Assembly: GCA_027922465.2 (NCBI GenBank)
Contig: BQMF02000027.1
Location: forward strand, 1,054,001-1,118,000
DNA length: 64,000 bases
Origin: Turritopsis dohrnii
Taxonomy: Eukaryota; Cnidaria; Hydrozoa; Anthoathecata; Oceaniidae
Reading direction: 5' to 3'
A program made the translations under genes and the position numbers. This document shows, piece by piece, positions 33,440 through 44,400 of the stretch (within the stretch, counting starts at the first letter, position 1; the number at the start of each line of letters is the position of its first letter). The notes beneath the pieces were generated by a model. It was not told where the DNA came from, searched no databases, and saw nothing but the letters and a program-made list of their open reading frames with translations.

Positions 33440-34520
33440 GTTTCACAATCTCTCGCGTCATTTTGGAGAGATTTTACTAGTGGATCTTCACTCCATGTCT
33501 TCCGTGTTCCCCTTACACAAAGAATAAGTGACTTCGCAAGGGCGGAAGACATTTTGCGTCGAATCCACTGGCAAATGTTGTTCATTGGTTGGCTTCGTTT
33601 TTCGGCAACAAGTTCGATTAAGCGCGTGAAGAATGCTGAGTGATTGGGCTGAATACCCTTATATCGAAGAATGCCTTTTGACCAGGAATCTAGAAATTTC
33701 TCGCGGATATATTGAGTCTTGCGTCCTCTTGGTGGTTTGCCGTCTTCTTTTCCAGGGTTTCTCCTGTGAGAGGGTGGAGAGCAGGTTCGACTTTCACGCC
33801 ATTGCAAACCTCTCGTAAAAGAACAGCGATTGCGTCACGCATCGAATTGTGGCGTTGCGTCACGAAGCCACCTTTTTTACATATAGTGCGTGCTGGAGGC
33901 TGAAAGCTGCTCCACAAGCGCATTTCTCTGGCAGTCGCGATAAGTTGTGTCCGTACCGGATCGAGGTCCGAGAACGATTGTTTGTCAAGGCGATATCCTT
34001 CATCGGGCAAAGGTAGTATTGTGAGCCATAAGGAAGCACCATTTTCGCAGGTGATATCTAATAGCTTTCTCTTCTCATCGCTGATGCAGATGCGTATCTT
34101 TTCATATGCTTCCTTGTTTTTTGTCGTCTTCCGATGCTTAATCTGGTTTCTCACAAACTTCATCAGCTTGTCCGTGGTGCTCGTTTTACGGTTCTGGGCA
34201 ATTATGTCATCTTGCAACTGTTTTTTTCACAGGAGTTGTTGAATTCTATCGTTGCTTGCTCCTCAAGTATCGGAATTCCCAATCCTCCCATGCTTGGCGG
34301 TAACGAAAAGAGTTTTCTCTCTATGCCTGTGGGGATGATCCCTCCTGTGATCCCTCGTCAACTTTCTTTAGAGCTACAGATGCATTTGGGATGGTGCGCA
34401 TACAGTAGTTGAATTTTTGCTTATAACCTGAGACGAAGCACGTATAAGCTTGCTGCGGTACAAATTCTGCGATTTTTGCTAGCTTTGTCAGTTCTTGCAT
34501 CCAAGTTTCAATTTCCTCCA
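33440..34520 (-). pseudogene. Non-LTR retrotransposon C-terminal remnant (zinc finger and endonuclease-like part)
   Basis: On the minus strand, adjoining frames give in order: TKLAKIAEFVPQQAYTCF and YCMRTIP (34500-34400), ASLWLTILPLPDEGY and RLDKQSF (about 34040), CACGAAFSLQHA in another frame (about 33930), KKGGFVTQRHNSMRDAI and EDARLNISARNF (about 33870-33700), then AEKRSQP and a LCVRGTR motif. The C-x-C-G...H zinc motif, the GG-x3-QRHN-x2-RD block and the D-A-R-x-D/N-I-x-A-R block follow the order seen at the C-terminus of LINEs with a restriction-like endonuclease. Several frame changes show it is dead. The reverse transcriptase part is not present. The exact clade is uncertain. Confidence 0.7.
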
Positions 34521-35750
34521 AGAACTCTGTTCGGTAGTTTTACGACGAATCTTTGGTTATCTTTGGCTATGTTCACACTCACCATAACATCCAAAATAAG
34601 TGCGCCTTACAGACTTGCAACCAAAGCACTTTCCCATTTGTTTTGTTAATAATGTCAAAAATTGAGTAATTAAACAAAAAACAACTTCAAAATTTTTCGT
34701 CAGCTGAAACTATTCTTTGGACGAAAATGACTAATTTTTAGCCAAGTGAAGAGAATTTGTACCAACGAAAATTTTTTACCGATAAGGTATTACGCAACCT
34801 CATCCTCAGGGCTTCTTGCCTTTTTCGATATGCGGATCGCGGCGAAGATCGTATTGCGTCACAAACCATTTCGAAAGTTGAAAAGGTGAATGATATAAAA
34901 TATGACTATACGCTGTAAGAAGAACCAATCACTACCGTCACAATAGTTCGTCTCGAAATCCACGAAACGAGCTTCAACACTTTATACTGATGACATTCAT
35001 AGACCAATAGATGTTCCTTGAATTTTTGTTTAACCACTAAATGGTGACCGAAAAGGTTTATTGATGAAAAAGACCTCGCGGCTGCAATCTTCGTCAACTA
35101 ACAGTAAAGCTTTTGACACACTATCACGTTTCAAACTATAATCGTATATATCTGTCTGTACACGCATCCTAGGACAAGCTTGTTTCGCCATATCGCGTCT
35201 CATCAGCTGGACTAGTGTTGCGTTTGAACTTTGAACCAAGGTTGATGTTATGTTCATCACATGTCACCAGAGCGTTCAATTCCCCCTGAAAACAAAGCGT
35301 TGGACAGCGCGAAGTAATGAGCGTCATGCTGACGATGCAGAGTGCTTAATCCCACGAGCTATGAGAGCAATTCTAATCTGCCGTATATCTGTCTGTTGTA
35401 TTTTTCGTTGCTTTCATACTTTCATATATTTTCATTTAACCACAGCACCCACAAGTGTAGCAGCATTTTAGATGTTGTTGTGGCTAACTCGGTTACCCTG
35501 TGCTTTGTAAATAAACATTCGAAATAAATGAATAAACTAATCAACAATCAAATGAACCAATAAAAAAGAAAGATTCCGGTTATCCCGAGACTGAAATTGG
35601 ATTAAAAGGATCTGGCGTCACAAGTCATATTTGACGTCAAATTACTAACAAATTATCAAAAGTTTGTTTTTACGCAAAAACTCTTGAAGAGAATAGAGGT
35701 GTATTTCTACGGAATTCCAGGCGAGTGTTTGTGGATTATATTAACTAAAG
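34521..35750. other. Intergenic region with a foldback scrap and a CRE
   Basis: It contains a related 'cagggcttcttgccttttt' foldback word at 34810-34840 and short unrelated ORFs. Near its end is the CRE listed separately. No gene was recognised. Confidence 0.45.
35632..35639. promoter_or_regulatory. Full CRE/ATF site
   Basis: A perfect TGACGTCA palindrome lies 112 bp upstream of the start codon of the intronless gene at 35751, with a half-site-like 'ggcgtcac' 18 bp before it. CREB/ATF family factors bind this word. Function here is inferred from position only. Confidence 0.45.
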
Positions 35751-36500
35751 ATGCATGAAACTTTTATGAGAAAAATGATGGAGAAACGACGTTCTCCTCA
35801 CAAACAATGTCATTGTTTGATGATGATGGAGAACGAAATGATGCTCGATGAACAACTTTCTCCAAATGAAGTAACTCACCTTGAGGATGATGTCATTTCA
35901 GTTATCAGTCTTGGGGAAGTGGTTTCACTTCCTACATTCAACCGTGACGACTCCTTGTCCCTCCATAGCTTTGGAGAAGTCTCACCCATGCTGCTTTGTC
36001 CAGATGGGGATGATACACTTTCACTCACCAACGTGTCAATGCTATCGGACATCTATGATGAATCAGATGCCCTATCATTGCCTACTTTTGAAAGTTCTTG
36101 TTCACCATCCATCTTTTATGATGGAGATAACGAAGATTGTGAAGGCAAATATCCGTCGTTGACACCTGTTGCAAACAATAATGGTAGAGGAAGCCCTGGT
36201 GAACTATCATTTATTCCAGTTATGTCATCTGAGCTCCGATTTGTTTCAGCTATTTCTTCGGAACTCCGTTTTGACGATCAAATGTCAATCACATCAGTTC
36301 GTGAAGACAAAATCCATTCAGCAGATGACTGGCCCAAACCACGTGATCTTGATGGTGGAGATACAAAACGAGTAGTTACTTTCAGTCAGAAGTTAGAGGA
36401 GCATATCTTCATTAAAGGATCGCGAATCGTCAAACGAAAAAACATCTTTCGCCGAATAAAAAATTGGTTTTGGAAGAAAATAAATAAAATTTCTTCCTAA
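35751..36500 (+). CDS. Intronless 249-aa protein with a candidate PP1-docking module
   Basis: This single ORF is far longer than chance in this AT-rich DNA, and its ATG has a purine at -3 (aaagATG). It has three parts. Residues ~1-35 are Met/His-rich and basic. Residues ~36-200 are acidic with repeated short blocks (VVSLPTF, DDSLSLHSF, DTLSLTNV, DALSLPTF, SSELRF twice). The C-terminus is strongly basic. At 206-211 the text KRVVTF fits the [K/R]-x-[V/I]-x-[F/W] docking motif for protein phosphatase 1. SQKLEEH then IF (219-220) and a downstream Arg give an RVxF-PhiPhi-R order. FRRIKNWFWKKI at 232-243 resembles an amphipathic helix. The V-x-F-S-x-K spacing recalls PPP1R15/GADD34, but the Trp of that family is not placed. 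Function is inferred. Confidence 0.65.
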   Translation: MHETFMRKMMEKRRSPHKQCHCLMMMENEMMLDEQLSPNEVTHLEDDVISVISLGEVVSLPTFNRDDSLSLHSFGEVSPMLLCPDGDDTLSLTNVSMLSDIYDESDALSLPTFESSCSPSIFYDGDNEDCEGKYPSLTPVANNNGRGSPGELSFIPVMSSELRFVSAISSELRFDDQMSITSVREDKIHSADDWPKPRDLDGGDTKRVVTFSQKLEEHIFIKGSRIVKRKNIFRRIKNWFWKKINKISS

Positions 36501-36663
36501 CTTTTCATTTTTCTTTTTTTTTTCATCCTGGTTGATGTTTAAGAAAATAAGAATCCATTATTTTGTCCAATAACCTTTATTAATTACGGTATCAGCGAAA
36601 GTGAATATCGTATTAAAACACTCGTTGACTACTCCTACTCCTCCTCCGGCCGAAATAGCAATT

Positions 36664-36916
36664 TAAAGCCGATTTCCATTCAGTAAAATATCCGCGCGGA
36701 CGTAGGCAATCCACGCTGAGTGACGTAGAACGCATGCGCATTGGCTAATTCATAAGCGTAAATATGTCCACTCAGCGAACAAAAATAAAGTTAAAAAATT
36801 TTAACTTTTTTTTAAGCCCGCCGATGTCCGCTGATAATTTCAGCCAACCGTGCCTTTTGATTTCCATTTGCACCTGTTTCGCGCGAGCATAAGCGTTGAA
36901 TGGAAATCGGCCTTTA
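36664..36916. mobile_element. MITE with TAAAGCCGATTTCCATTCA termini
   Basis: 'TAAAGCCGATTTCCATTCA' faces 'TGAATGGAAATCGGCCTTTA' (one base extra) across 253 bp. The interior includes the palindromic 'aaaaaattttaacttttttt' and 'gcgcggacg' words. Non-coding. A half-end, 'aaggccattttccatt', is also seen near 28030. Confidence 0.75.
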
Positions 36917-36994
36917 GTCTACGATTTGGAGTTTGCGAGACTCCACTTGTACATTAAGATATTCAAATATCTGTTAACTTGAAGTTGACATCAG

Positions 36995-37290
36995 TTTCGA
37001 ATGTGCCATACGAGGACATCATGTTTACAAAGATCGTTGGACACCTATTGATGAAAAGTTCAAACGCATAAAAGACGATAGAGACGAAGCACTGGACTAC
37101 GATTCACATGCAATTGGAGTGTACAAAGCAGGTTAAGTTAGTTGGACATTTTTAAATTGAGATATCAACCCTGATGGATTATTTTCTGAAAGAATCTGAA
37201 GAGAACTACCTCGATGCAACAGTTATCGGCAAAAGAAAACGTAGAGTTGGCTTGGTTGTCCCAGCGCGTTATGGATGGGTTCGCGCCTGA
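36995..37290 (+). pseudogene. HIRAN-like domain fragment, two exons
   Basis: Exon 36995-37131 encodes FECAIRGHHVYKDRWTPI... and ends ...HAIGVYKA at a gttaag donor. Exon 37193-37290 continues in phase with ESEENYLDATVIGK then GLVVPARYGWVRA and a stop. The order RGHHVY-x2-RWTP, D-x-HAIGV, T-V-I-G-K-R and VP fits HIRAN-like proteins common in invertebrate genomes. There the fragment would lack the start, an internal block and the end, so it looks like a gene relic. It could be part of a larger gene whose other exons I did not find. Confidence 0.4.
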
Positions 37291-38516
37291 CAAAAGAAAC
37301 TGCTTGTGTGTCCTACTCGATTGACGAACTTGAAAAAAAATGCTCGATAAAAATACTCTTGACTTTGTGCCGGTATTTAAGTTTCCTTCATTATGCTGAA
37401 ATATGTTCAACTAAAAACCATGTTTTTCTCAATATTGTTTGTTTTTGCTGATTAAGCGCCAATTTCAATTTTTTGAACCTGGGCGCTTAGTCGGACGAGA
37501 CGCGCTTAATTGAGTCCTGGGCGCTTAATCGGTCATTTACGGTACGTTGCACAGCTCAGTCACGCATGTACAATTCTTTTGTCTTTTGTTTTATTATGAG
37601 ACTCTAGTTACACTAACTAACCAATTTAACTAACTTTTTAGAACTTTAAGTCAATTTACTGCTACCACTTTGCGCCATCTGGCTGTTGTTACTCTTTGAT
37701 CAGCAAGAAAACGCAAAGAAATTGAATTTGCAGTCACCTGCAAAATAGCAGAGCTAACGGTTTCCGCCTGACTTCAACAACAGGTGATACACACGACAAA
37801 CACACGGAACACGACAAATTGCCAAAGGAACCAACTTTGATAATGATTTTCACTCTTTACCCAGCGTTTTAATATATTTATGTCACCAAATTTTTTTGTT
37901 TTGCAAAAAACAAAAAAAATTTTGTTTTATTTTTCCTCATTCATTTTTACTTTCCGGGACCCCAATGCGTTGATTTTTTGAATTCCGTGACAAAAAAAGT
38001 GACAAAAACAACAAAAACAAAAATAAACAAATTTGGTTTGAAGCAATATTATATAAATTGTATGTGCGAATTTCCAACCGATTTCAAAATAAATGCCCTC
38101 CTTGGATCGAAGTCGAAAAATACATCATCGAATTTGAAATCATGAAATTGTGCAACATGCAAGTTTCGTTTAGGTAATGATTTCCGGTCATCTTAACGCA
38201 TCAGTACAATGTTTGTCGGGTGTTATAACACAAATTTAAGTATTTTCACCAGAATACTTTTGTTGGTCCGTCAGAATGAAAGATGGAGCAAATTTTCAAA
38301 AGATGAGATTAAAGGGCGGTATTGAACTTGACGCGGTTTAACATCAAAAAGTCTTGAAAGAGATTTCATAATAGAAGTCTCTTAGAACTATTTCCAAAAA
38401 ATAAATTAGTTTACAGCGGTGAATGTTCAAATAAAAAGTAGACTTTCTTTTTCTATCCTGATGTTGGAAGAAATGCTCCTACTGAACAGATACGATTGAT
38501 AAACCAGAAGATCCAC
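37291..38516. other. Intergenic region
   Basis: AT-rich, low-complexity stretches (for example 37890-38035) and no recognisable exon or repeat family. 'gcgcttaattgagtcctggg' words near 37480-37530 repeat in imperfect copies. Confidence 0.4.
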
Positions 38517-40881
38517 TCATGACAAACAGGGCGTGGCATCTTGTATTATCGTTTGGGCGTCCTTATACTCTGTCGTCTCAGCAAGATCTTTCTCGTTTTC
38601 CTAAACAACAACCGGACATGCTTAACATTGTAAACCTCGGGTCTACCAACATAGAAAACAGAATGTATAGAAGCAAAAGGATAATCGAGTCTTTTTGTGT
38701 CTTCTTCATCTTTCAATGTTTGTTTGCATGTCATCTTGACCAGTTTTTTCATGTGGGCAATTTACTATCATTAACAGTACAGAATTTCGTGAGAAGCGAT
38801 TGAATGTGTAAAAACAACCATTGGCCGAGATGAAACCTGATGATTTCGAACAACCGAAAAAGCAAAAAGAATAACCAACATACAAGTAGGGTGGACAATT
38901 CATCGTAAGCTGTTTGAAGACGTCTCTTGCAATCAGGTATCATTGATGCAGATTCATTTTTAACTTCTATCTAGAAACACAGAAAGTATGGAGAAACCAT
39001 ATGATTATATGCAATAAGCAGGAAGCCTTCATTTAGCACGGCTCATCAAAGTGTAAAAAACATACAATACACCCCATTTTTATATATGAACCAGTACATT
39101 CTGACCTGAGGCCAGCTGTCCTTATTTTTGAGCCTTTTTCAGCTGAATTACTCTTATTTTGTTCTTAGCTCTAAGAACGCAATTTCAAATTTCGACCGCT
39201 GTTTGTTTTTATTTACGGAACATGTTCCGTAAAACACAAGTAAATCTTTTTGGAAACAACTTTGCCGCAAGTCTTGTTCTGACTGTCCGACTGACACGGG
39301 GAAATAAAAGATCAGTCTCCTCCGCTCCAGACGCTGACCAATACCAATACCAATATCAGTGTGCAAGTTCTTAAACAGACCGCGATTCACGCCATTCTTT
39401 ACATAAAAATTCACGTTCAAACTGTTCTTAATTTTTGAAACATTGATTGGAGCCTCAAGTTGTTCTTTATTTTATTCTTACTTTTTTTTGCCAAATCTGA
39501 GGCTCGTGATCTTATAAAATTGTTCTTATAAAAAAGCGTGTGTAAAGAAGATCAACAGGAACTGGAGCTTTTCAGGAGAAACAACAAAATTGTACAGAAA
39601 ACATCTGACCTAAAATTCATTCATAGAATCAACAGTCTTCCCTTTCTTTCTGTTTTAAAAAACATCCGGAGGTTTTATTGGGCCAGACATTCATGCTACT
39701 ATTACAAAAGATTTTGAAAGATCTTAAAAATCAAATACAAAATAAACAATTAATCAGCTCAAACATAATAAGTACTGATGCTGAGGTATTGAAAACACAA
39801 AAGAACGTAATGATAGAATGTGTTTTTAAAATGAAACAATACAGCAAACAAATGGATAATGGAATACCTAAAATTTGTTGAAAAGAATACATAAAAGACT
39901 TTCGCAGCAATTTATGAGATAATTCAGATGAGAAGTTTTCCATTTTTTAGGAGAATATCGGTTTTAAGACTTATGGCCACCCTGGTATTGGATAAATTTT
40001 AAGTTGAATTATCTATCAAAACAGCCTCGATTGCATGAAATCCCACAACAATGTTGCCCTGCTTGATATTTCACTTGACAATTTGTCTGATAATCAACCC
40101 CCAAAGAAATTCCATTTATTCATCAGACAATGTTTAAACTACATCCAGTGCTTAAATGTCAGACCTGCCTCAGGATTATTCTTACCTGTTTTTTGATATC
40201 ATATTCATCTTTACCTTCACTTTTCATTTTCTCAATCTTTTCTTCTTGTTGTTTCAGTTCTTTCTCATACATCTGCTTCTCTTTTGCCAACCTGTTGTTA
40301 TTTTCACAGAATTGTTCAATTCGTTCTGTGAATGTTCAATACAGTTTCATCTCATTTATGAAGGTGGCACTTCCAGGAGACATAAAGAATTATAGAGCAT
40401 AGTTTGTGAAGAGCTCAACAACTACTAAGGATGTACAAATATATTCGCCCATTCCCGGTCACAATGTCAATGCATGCAACCATTTCAACATTGTCATTGG
40501 AAGTGCAGATCAATGACCTGAGTTTATTCACCGAAAGAAAGAAAAATCCAAATTAGGTAAGTCCCAGCAGTGATGAATTTTAATTAACGAATATATACAT
40601 ATAATTTCCCATGGGTATTTTCTCACTAATTTTCTCTTTTTATACCTTTCACTAATAATTCTCACCAAACAAATATCTATTTCTATTTTCAATTATTAAA
40701 TTTCTCACTAACGGCAACCAAACTGCACAATGAAACATTCCCAGAAAAGAAATTACCCAAAGAATTTAACAAATCCTTCCCTAACGATAAATTTAACGTA
40801 AAGAGAGGGAAATCTTAGCTACCTTTTCACGATGCCACTTTTAATTTTCAAGTTTCGGATTTTAGGATCTTGTGGCGGCAT
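38517..40881 (-). CDS. TBCA: Tubulin-specific chaperone A (tubulin cofactor A)
   Basis: Four exons join in phase to 111 aa (human TBCA is 108): 40881-40823, 40291-40186, 38970-38884, 38600-38517. The text follows TBCA from end to end: IRNLKIKSGIVKR, then KEKQMYEKELKQQEEKIEKM and YDIKKQ, then SMIPDCKRRLQTAYDEL, then ENEKDLAETTEYKDA. All segments are heptad-like, matching the three-helix bundle of the family. The protein captures beta-tubulin released by cofactors during tubulin folding in the cytosol. Introns are short. Intron 2 (38971-40185) holds a family C MITE at about 39397-39547. LSM6 lies 594 bp upstream on the same strand. Confidence 0.97.
39397..39547. mobile_element. MITE family C, short copy
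   Basis: The right end 'gttcttataaaaaagcgtgt' followed by 'gtaaag' faces a decayed left end, 'ctttacataaaaattcacg'. The internal 'ggagcctcaagttgttcttt' and 'tctgaggctcgtgatcttat' words are inverted copies. It is within TBCA intron 2. Confidence 0.55.
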
Positions 40882-41474
40882 TTTACCTGTTTCTCTTTTT
40901 TATATATCTAAAAAAAAACAGGATAGATAAAGACAATCATAAACATCACTGAAAGAAATTAATACTGCTTGACAAAAAAGACAAAAAAACCCCCCAAAAA
41001 TGGAAAAAATATATAACATTTTCAAATAACATCATCCAAAGAGGCTCAAAACAATACCACAAAAAGGATGAACAAAAATTGTAAATCACTAAATTTTAAA
41101 TGCTCAAATTGATTTTAACATTAAAATTCCTTCCACTCAAAGAAAGAAGAAAACTTGAAAACACTAGTTTTTCTCAGTTTTGGCAGGAAAAAAAGAGTAC
41201 ATAAAGAAAGACTGTTTTATTTACAAGTCTAACTACTTCCCATTTTCTGTTAAAAACATGGTAATAAGCATTCCTTGGACTTATGGAAGACTCAATGTTC
41301 TTTTCTAATGTTGATGAGAAATACAAAATGTACAAAATATAGCATAAAGATGTCAATCATGAATATCTTCAGGCACATTTTCATTATAATCCAAGTCATC
41401 TAAACAGGAAATTGCTTTCCACCAGATGTCTTTTTTATAAACCCATCAATGAAACACAACTCGTCAAAACCACA

Positions 41475-44400
41475 TCACTGCCTAGTTTTTTGCTTCCTGG
41501 TACTGATGTATAAAACTAAAAACAGACAAATGCAACAAAGTGTAAAAACCAATGCAGAAAATAGAGTATATACAATAGTTTCAGGTGAAATTCTCATCAG
41601 ATGACTGAGATTTTATGGTACCAAGGAAAAGGGCTTCCAATGCACAGTGAAAGAATCATGGCTTTGTTCATAAATGCAAAAGGTTTATATAATAGACTTA
41701 GAAAAATTGTTGAATACCATTATTCCCCCTCAAGAAAGCATCACCATACTTGTTCTTTAGCTGCAAAAAGAAAAATTTACATAAATTTATCTATGTATTA
41801 ACACCTTAAAACTGCAACAATGTTACGTATTTTAAAAAGTTCAATGAAGAATCAAGTTAAAACAATTCAAGAAACGAAAAAAATCAAATTTCAAGGGAAA
41901 CGGAGGTTTGGAAAAAGATTTTTTTTTTCATTTGAATGCAATAAAATATTACAAAGAAATGAAAAAACAAAGGAAAAAAGTGAAATTGACTTACTTCTGG
42001 TCAGATAATAAGTTTTTCGTAAGAACATAAATAAACATAGCGTTTGAGGACGGAGTACTTTTATGATGTCAAATTATGCATAAAATTTTTTGTCAGAACA
42101 TGTAAGCCTAGTAACCACCAACGCGCTAAAACATCAACGCAAATGATCAACGCAAAAAAAAAAAGATTCCTGCGTAGATGGACACCTTAACGCAAATAAC
42201 TAACGCAAAAAAAATTAGGTGTGTGCAAATTTTAAACGCCAAAATTTTAATGCCAAAATTTTGGTTATAAATAAACGTTATAACCAAAAATAAGAAATGA
42301 AAAAGTTTTCATTTCTTATTTTTGGTTATAATGAAAAAATATTCAGAAATCAAAGAAATGCCGATGATCTTTTGCATGTGGTGCTATTTAATAACAAAAA
42401 AGCTATTGTGATAGGGGAATGCGTTTAAGATATTGTTAAAACTCATGGCAATGTGAGATAAAATAATGCTATTGAGCCAAAAATGATAAAAATAAAACAT
42501 GGTAAGAAAAAAAAGTAATTAAAAGTAAAACAAGAGCCTTATGGCACTAACACGATTGTAACGCCATAAATCCTAAAGATGCCTTTATGGAAATGCTGCA
42601 CTCACAGGTACTAAAGCACAAAAAACTTTTCAAAACTTTTTCATCTTAAAAGAACAGTTTCAAAGTGAAACAAAAGAAAGCTTACAGTCTTGCTGTAGTA
42701 TTTAAATTCATTAGCTTGGATACAAAATGATTTGAGTTCACTTTGTCAATTACAGGAAATTAACATAGAAGGCAATAGATAGAATCAAAATAAATGGATA
42801 CTTTTGGAAAAAGGCAAAAAATATATATCCTTATTGCGGACCGGTTTCAAAAACATAGATCCAAATAAACAAAGAAAATCGAAAATATTGATTAAATAAA
42901 ACATCTTGTAAAAATCTGAGCTCGTTTGGATGAATATCGAAGAAGGTACAAGGTACATTAGGAGCCATCGACTGACTGCACACTGGCCTTCGGGCAAGTT
43001 AGAGCAATGCTATACGTATCATTAGGAGCCATCGACTGACTGCACACTGGCCTTCGGGCAAGTTAGAGCAATGCTATACGTATCTCTGGCGGTAAGTCAA
43101 CTAACAGTTGCAAGTCGGCGGGCGGAAGAACCAGCCATTACGGATGGAAGCCCAAGGACTAAAAACTCCCGTTACTTACTTACTTACTTACTTTTGAAAG
43201 TTTTCAGGTTTGCTTAAAAGTGACGTCACAACCTGACTACTCTTTTCGAAAGCACAACAGAGACATGTGTTCAGTCAAAGTGGTTATATAATATTCTTGT
43301 TTTGTTGCTTCATGTTGTTCCGGACGTATTTCTGATATCTTTGGTTTAGTTGTTATCTACAATGGCTTATTGCCAAGCTTTTGGATACAACAATAAGCAA
43401 CACAGAACCAAACGAAAAGGGGAAAAGATTTCGTATCTTAAGTTTCCAGACCCAGAAAAAGCCAAAACATAAAGTAATGAAATGAAAAATGAAAATAAAC
43501 AGGTGGTGTAAACACACGTATAATGATCCTTCTGAATATTTCTTTTCAATGACGAAGTTCATTTAATCTGCGCTGTTTCTCCATCTCGGAGCTTTTAAAT
43601 AAAGTAGTCGCGTTAAAATAGGAGGGGAAGTCAAAACAAGGCCATCGTCGGAGATCAGTGGAAACTGAAAAGGTATTAGCCATACATTCAGCACAACCAA
43701 ACCAGAAACAGTCACAATATTAGAGAAAAGAGAAAAATATAAGTTGTTTTTCAAATAAAAACTGAATTTAAACTTAGTCACTTACGTAAAATATCATGAT
43801 ATCACTGTAAATATTTTTGATAAAAGTCAATTCACAGTGGACATTTTTAAAAAACGATATAATGAAATAAGTAGGCCATTTTGATGTGCATGATTCTTCA
43901 TGGTCTATTTTCACGCATTTCTGGTAGCTCTCTTTTTCTCTGTTTCATAAAACATTTAATTTAGTTATATACATCGCGCATTTGGAAAGTATGGATGTGT
44001 ATTTTTCACATCAAGAAACTTTGTTTATTTTTTGCATTCGAAATTAGAAAGACTGTTCAGAATTAGGAACACTGACAGTATTTCTTCTTATTAATCTCAC
44101 TATATTATCTTACCAGAAAAAATATTTTTCAGTTGTATATATTGGACTAGAAAACAAACCTGTTTAATGAATTTATATATATATGGTATTACCTTGAAAG
44201 AATACTCCTGTATAGTATAAATGATTGTGTCAAATGAATATGTTTATGTTTGTTTATGACTAGGATTGTTTTTCAGTTTGCACAGGGTATTCTATGCTTA
44301 CACAGAAATCTATTTCTGAAAAAAAGGATTTTTTCAGTTAATCCGTTAAAAATCAGTGCATTTTTGAATGAAAGATTTAGCTAGCTAAAAAATATATGTA

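Noticed and set aside
40130..40402. Hydrophobic 90-aa plus ORF resembling a membrane protein
   Set aside because: It is the antisense of TBCA exon 2; the hydrophobic look comes from reversed Lys/Glu codons.
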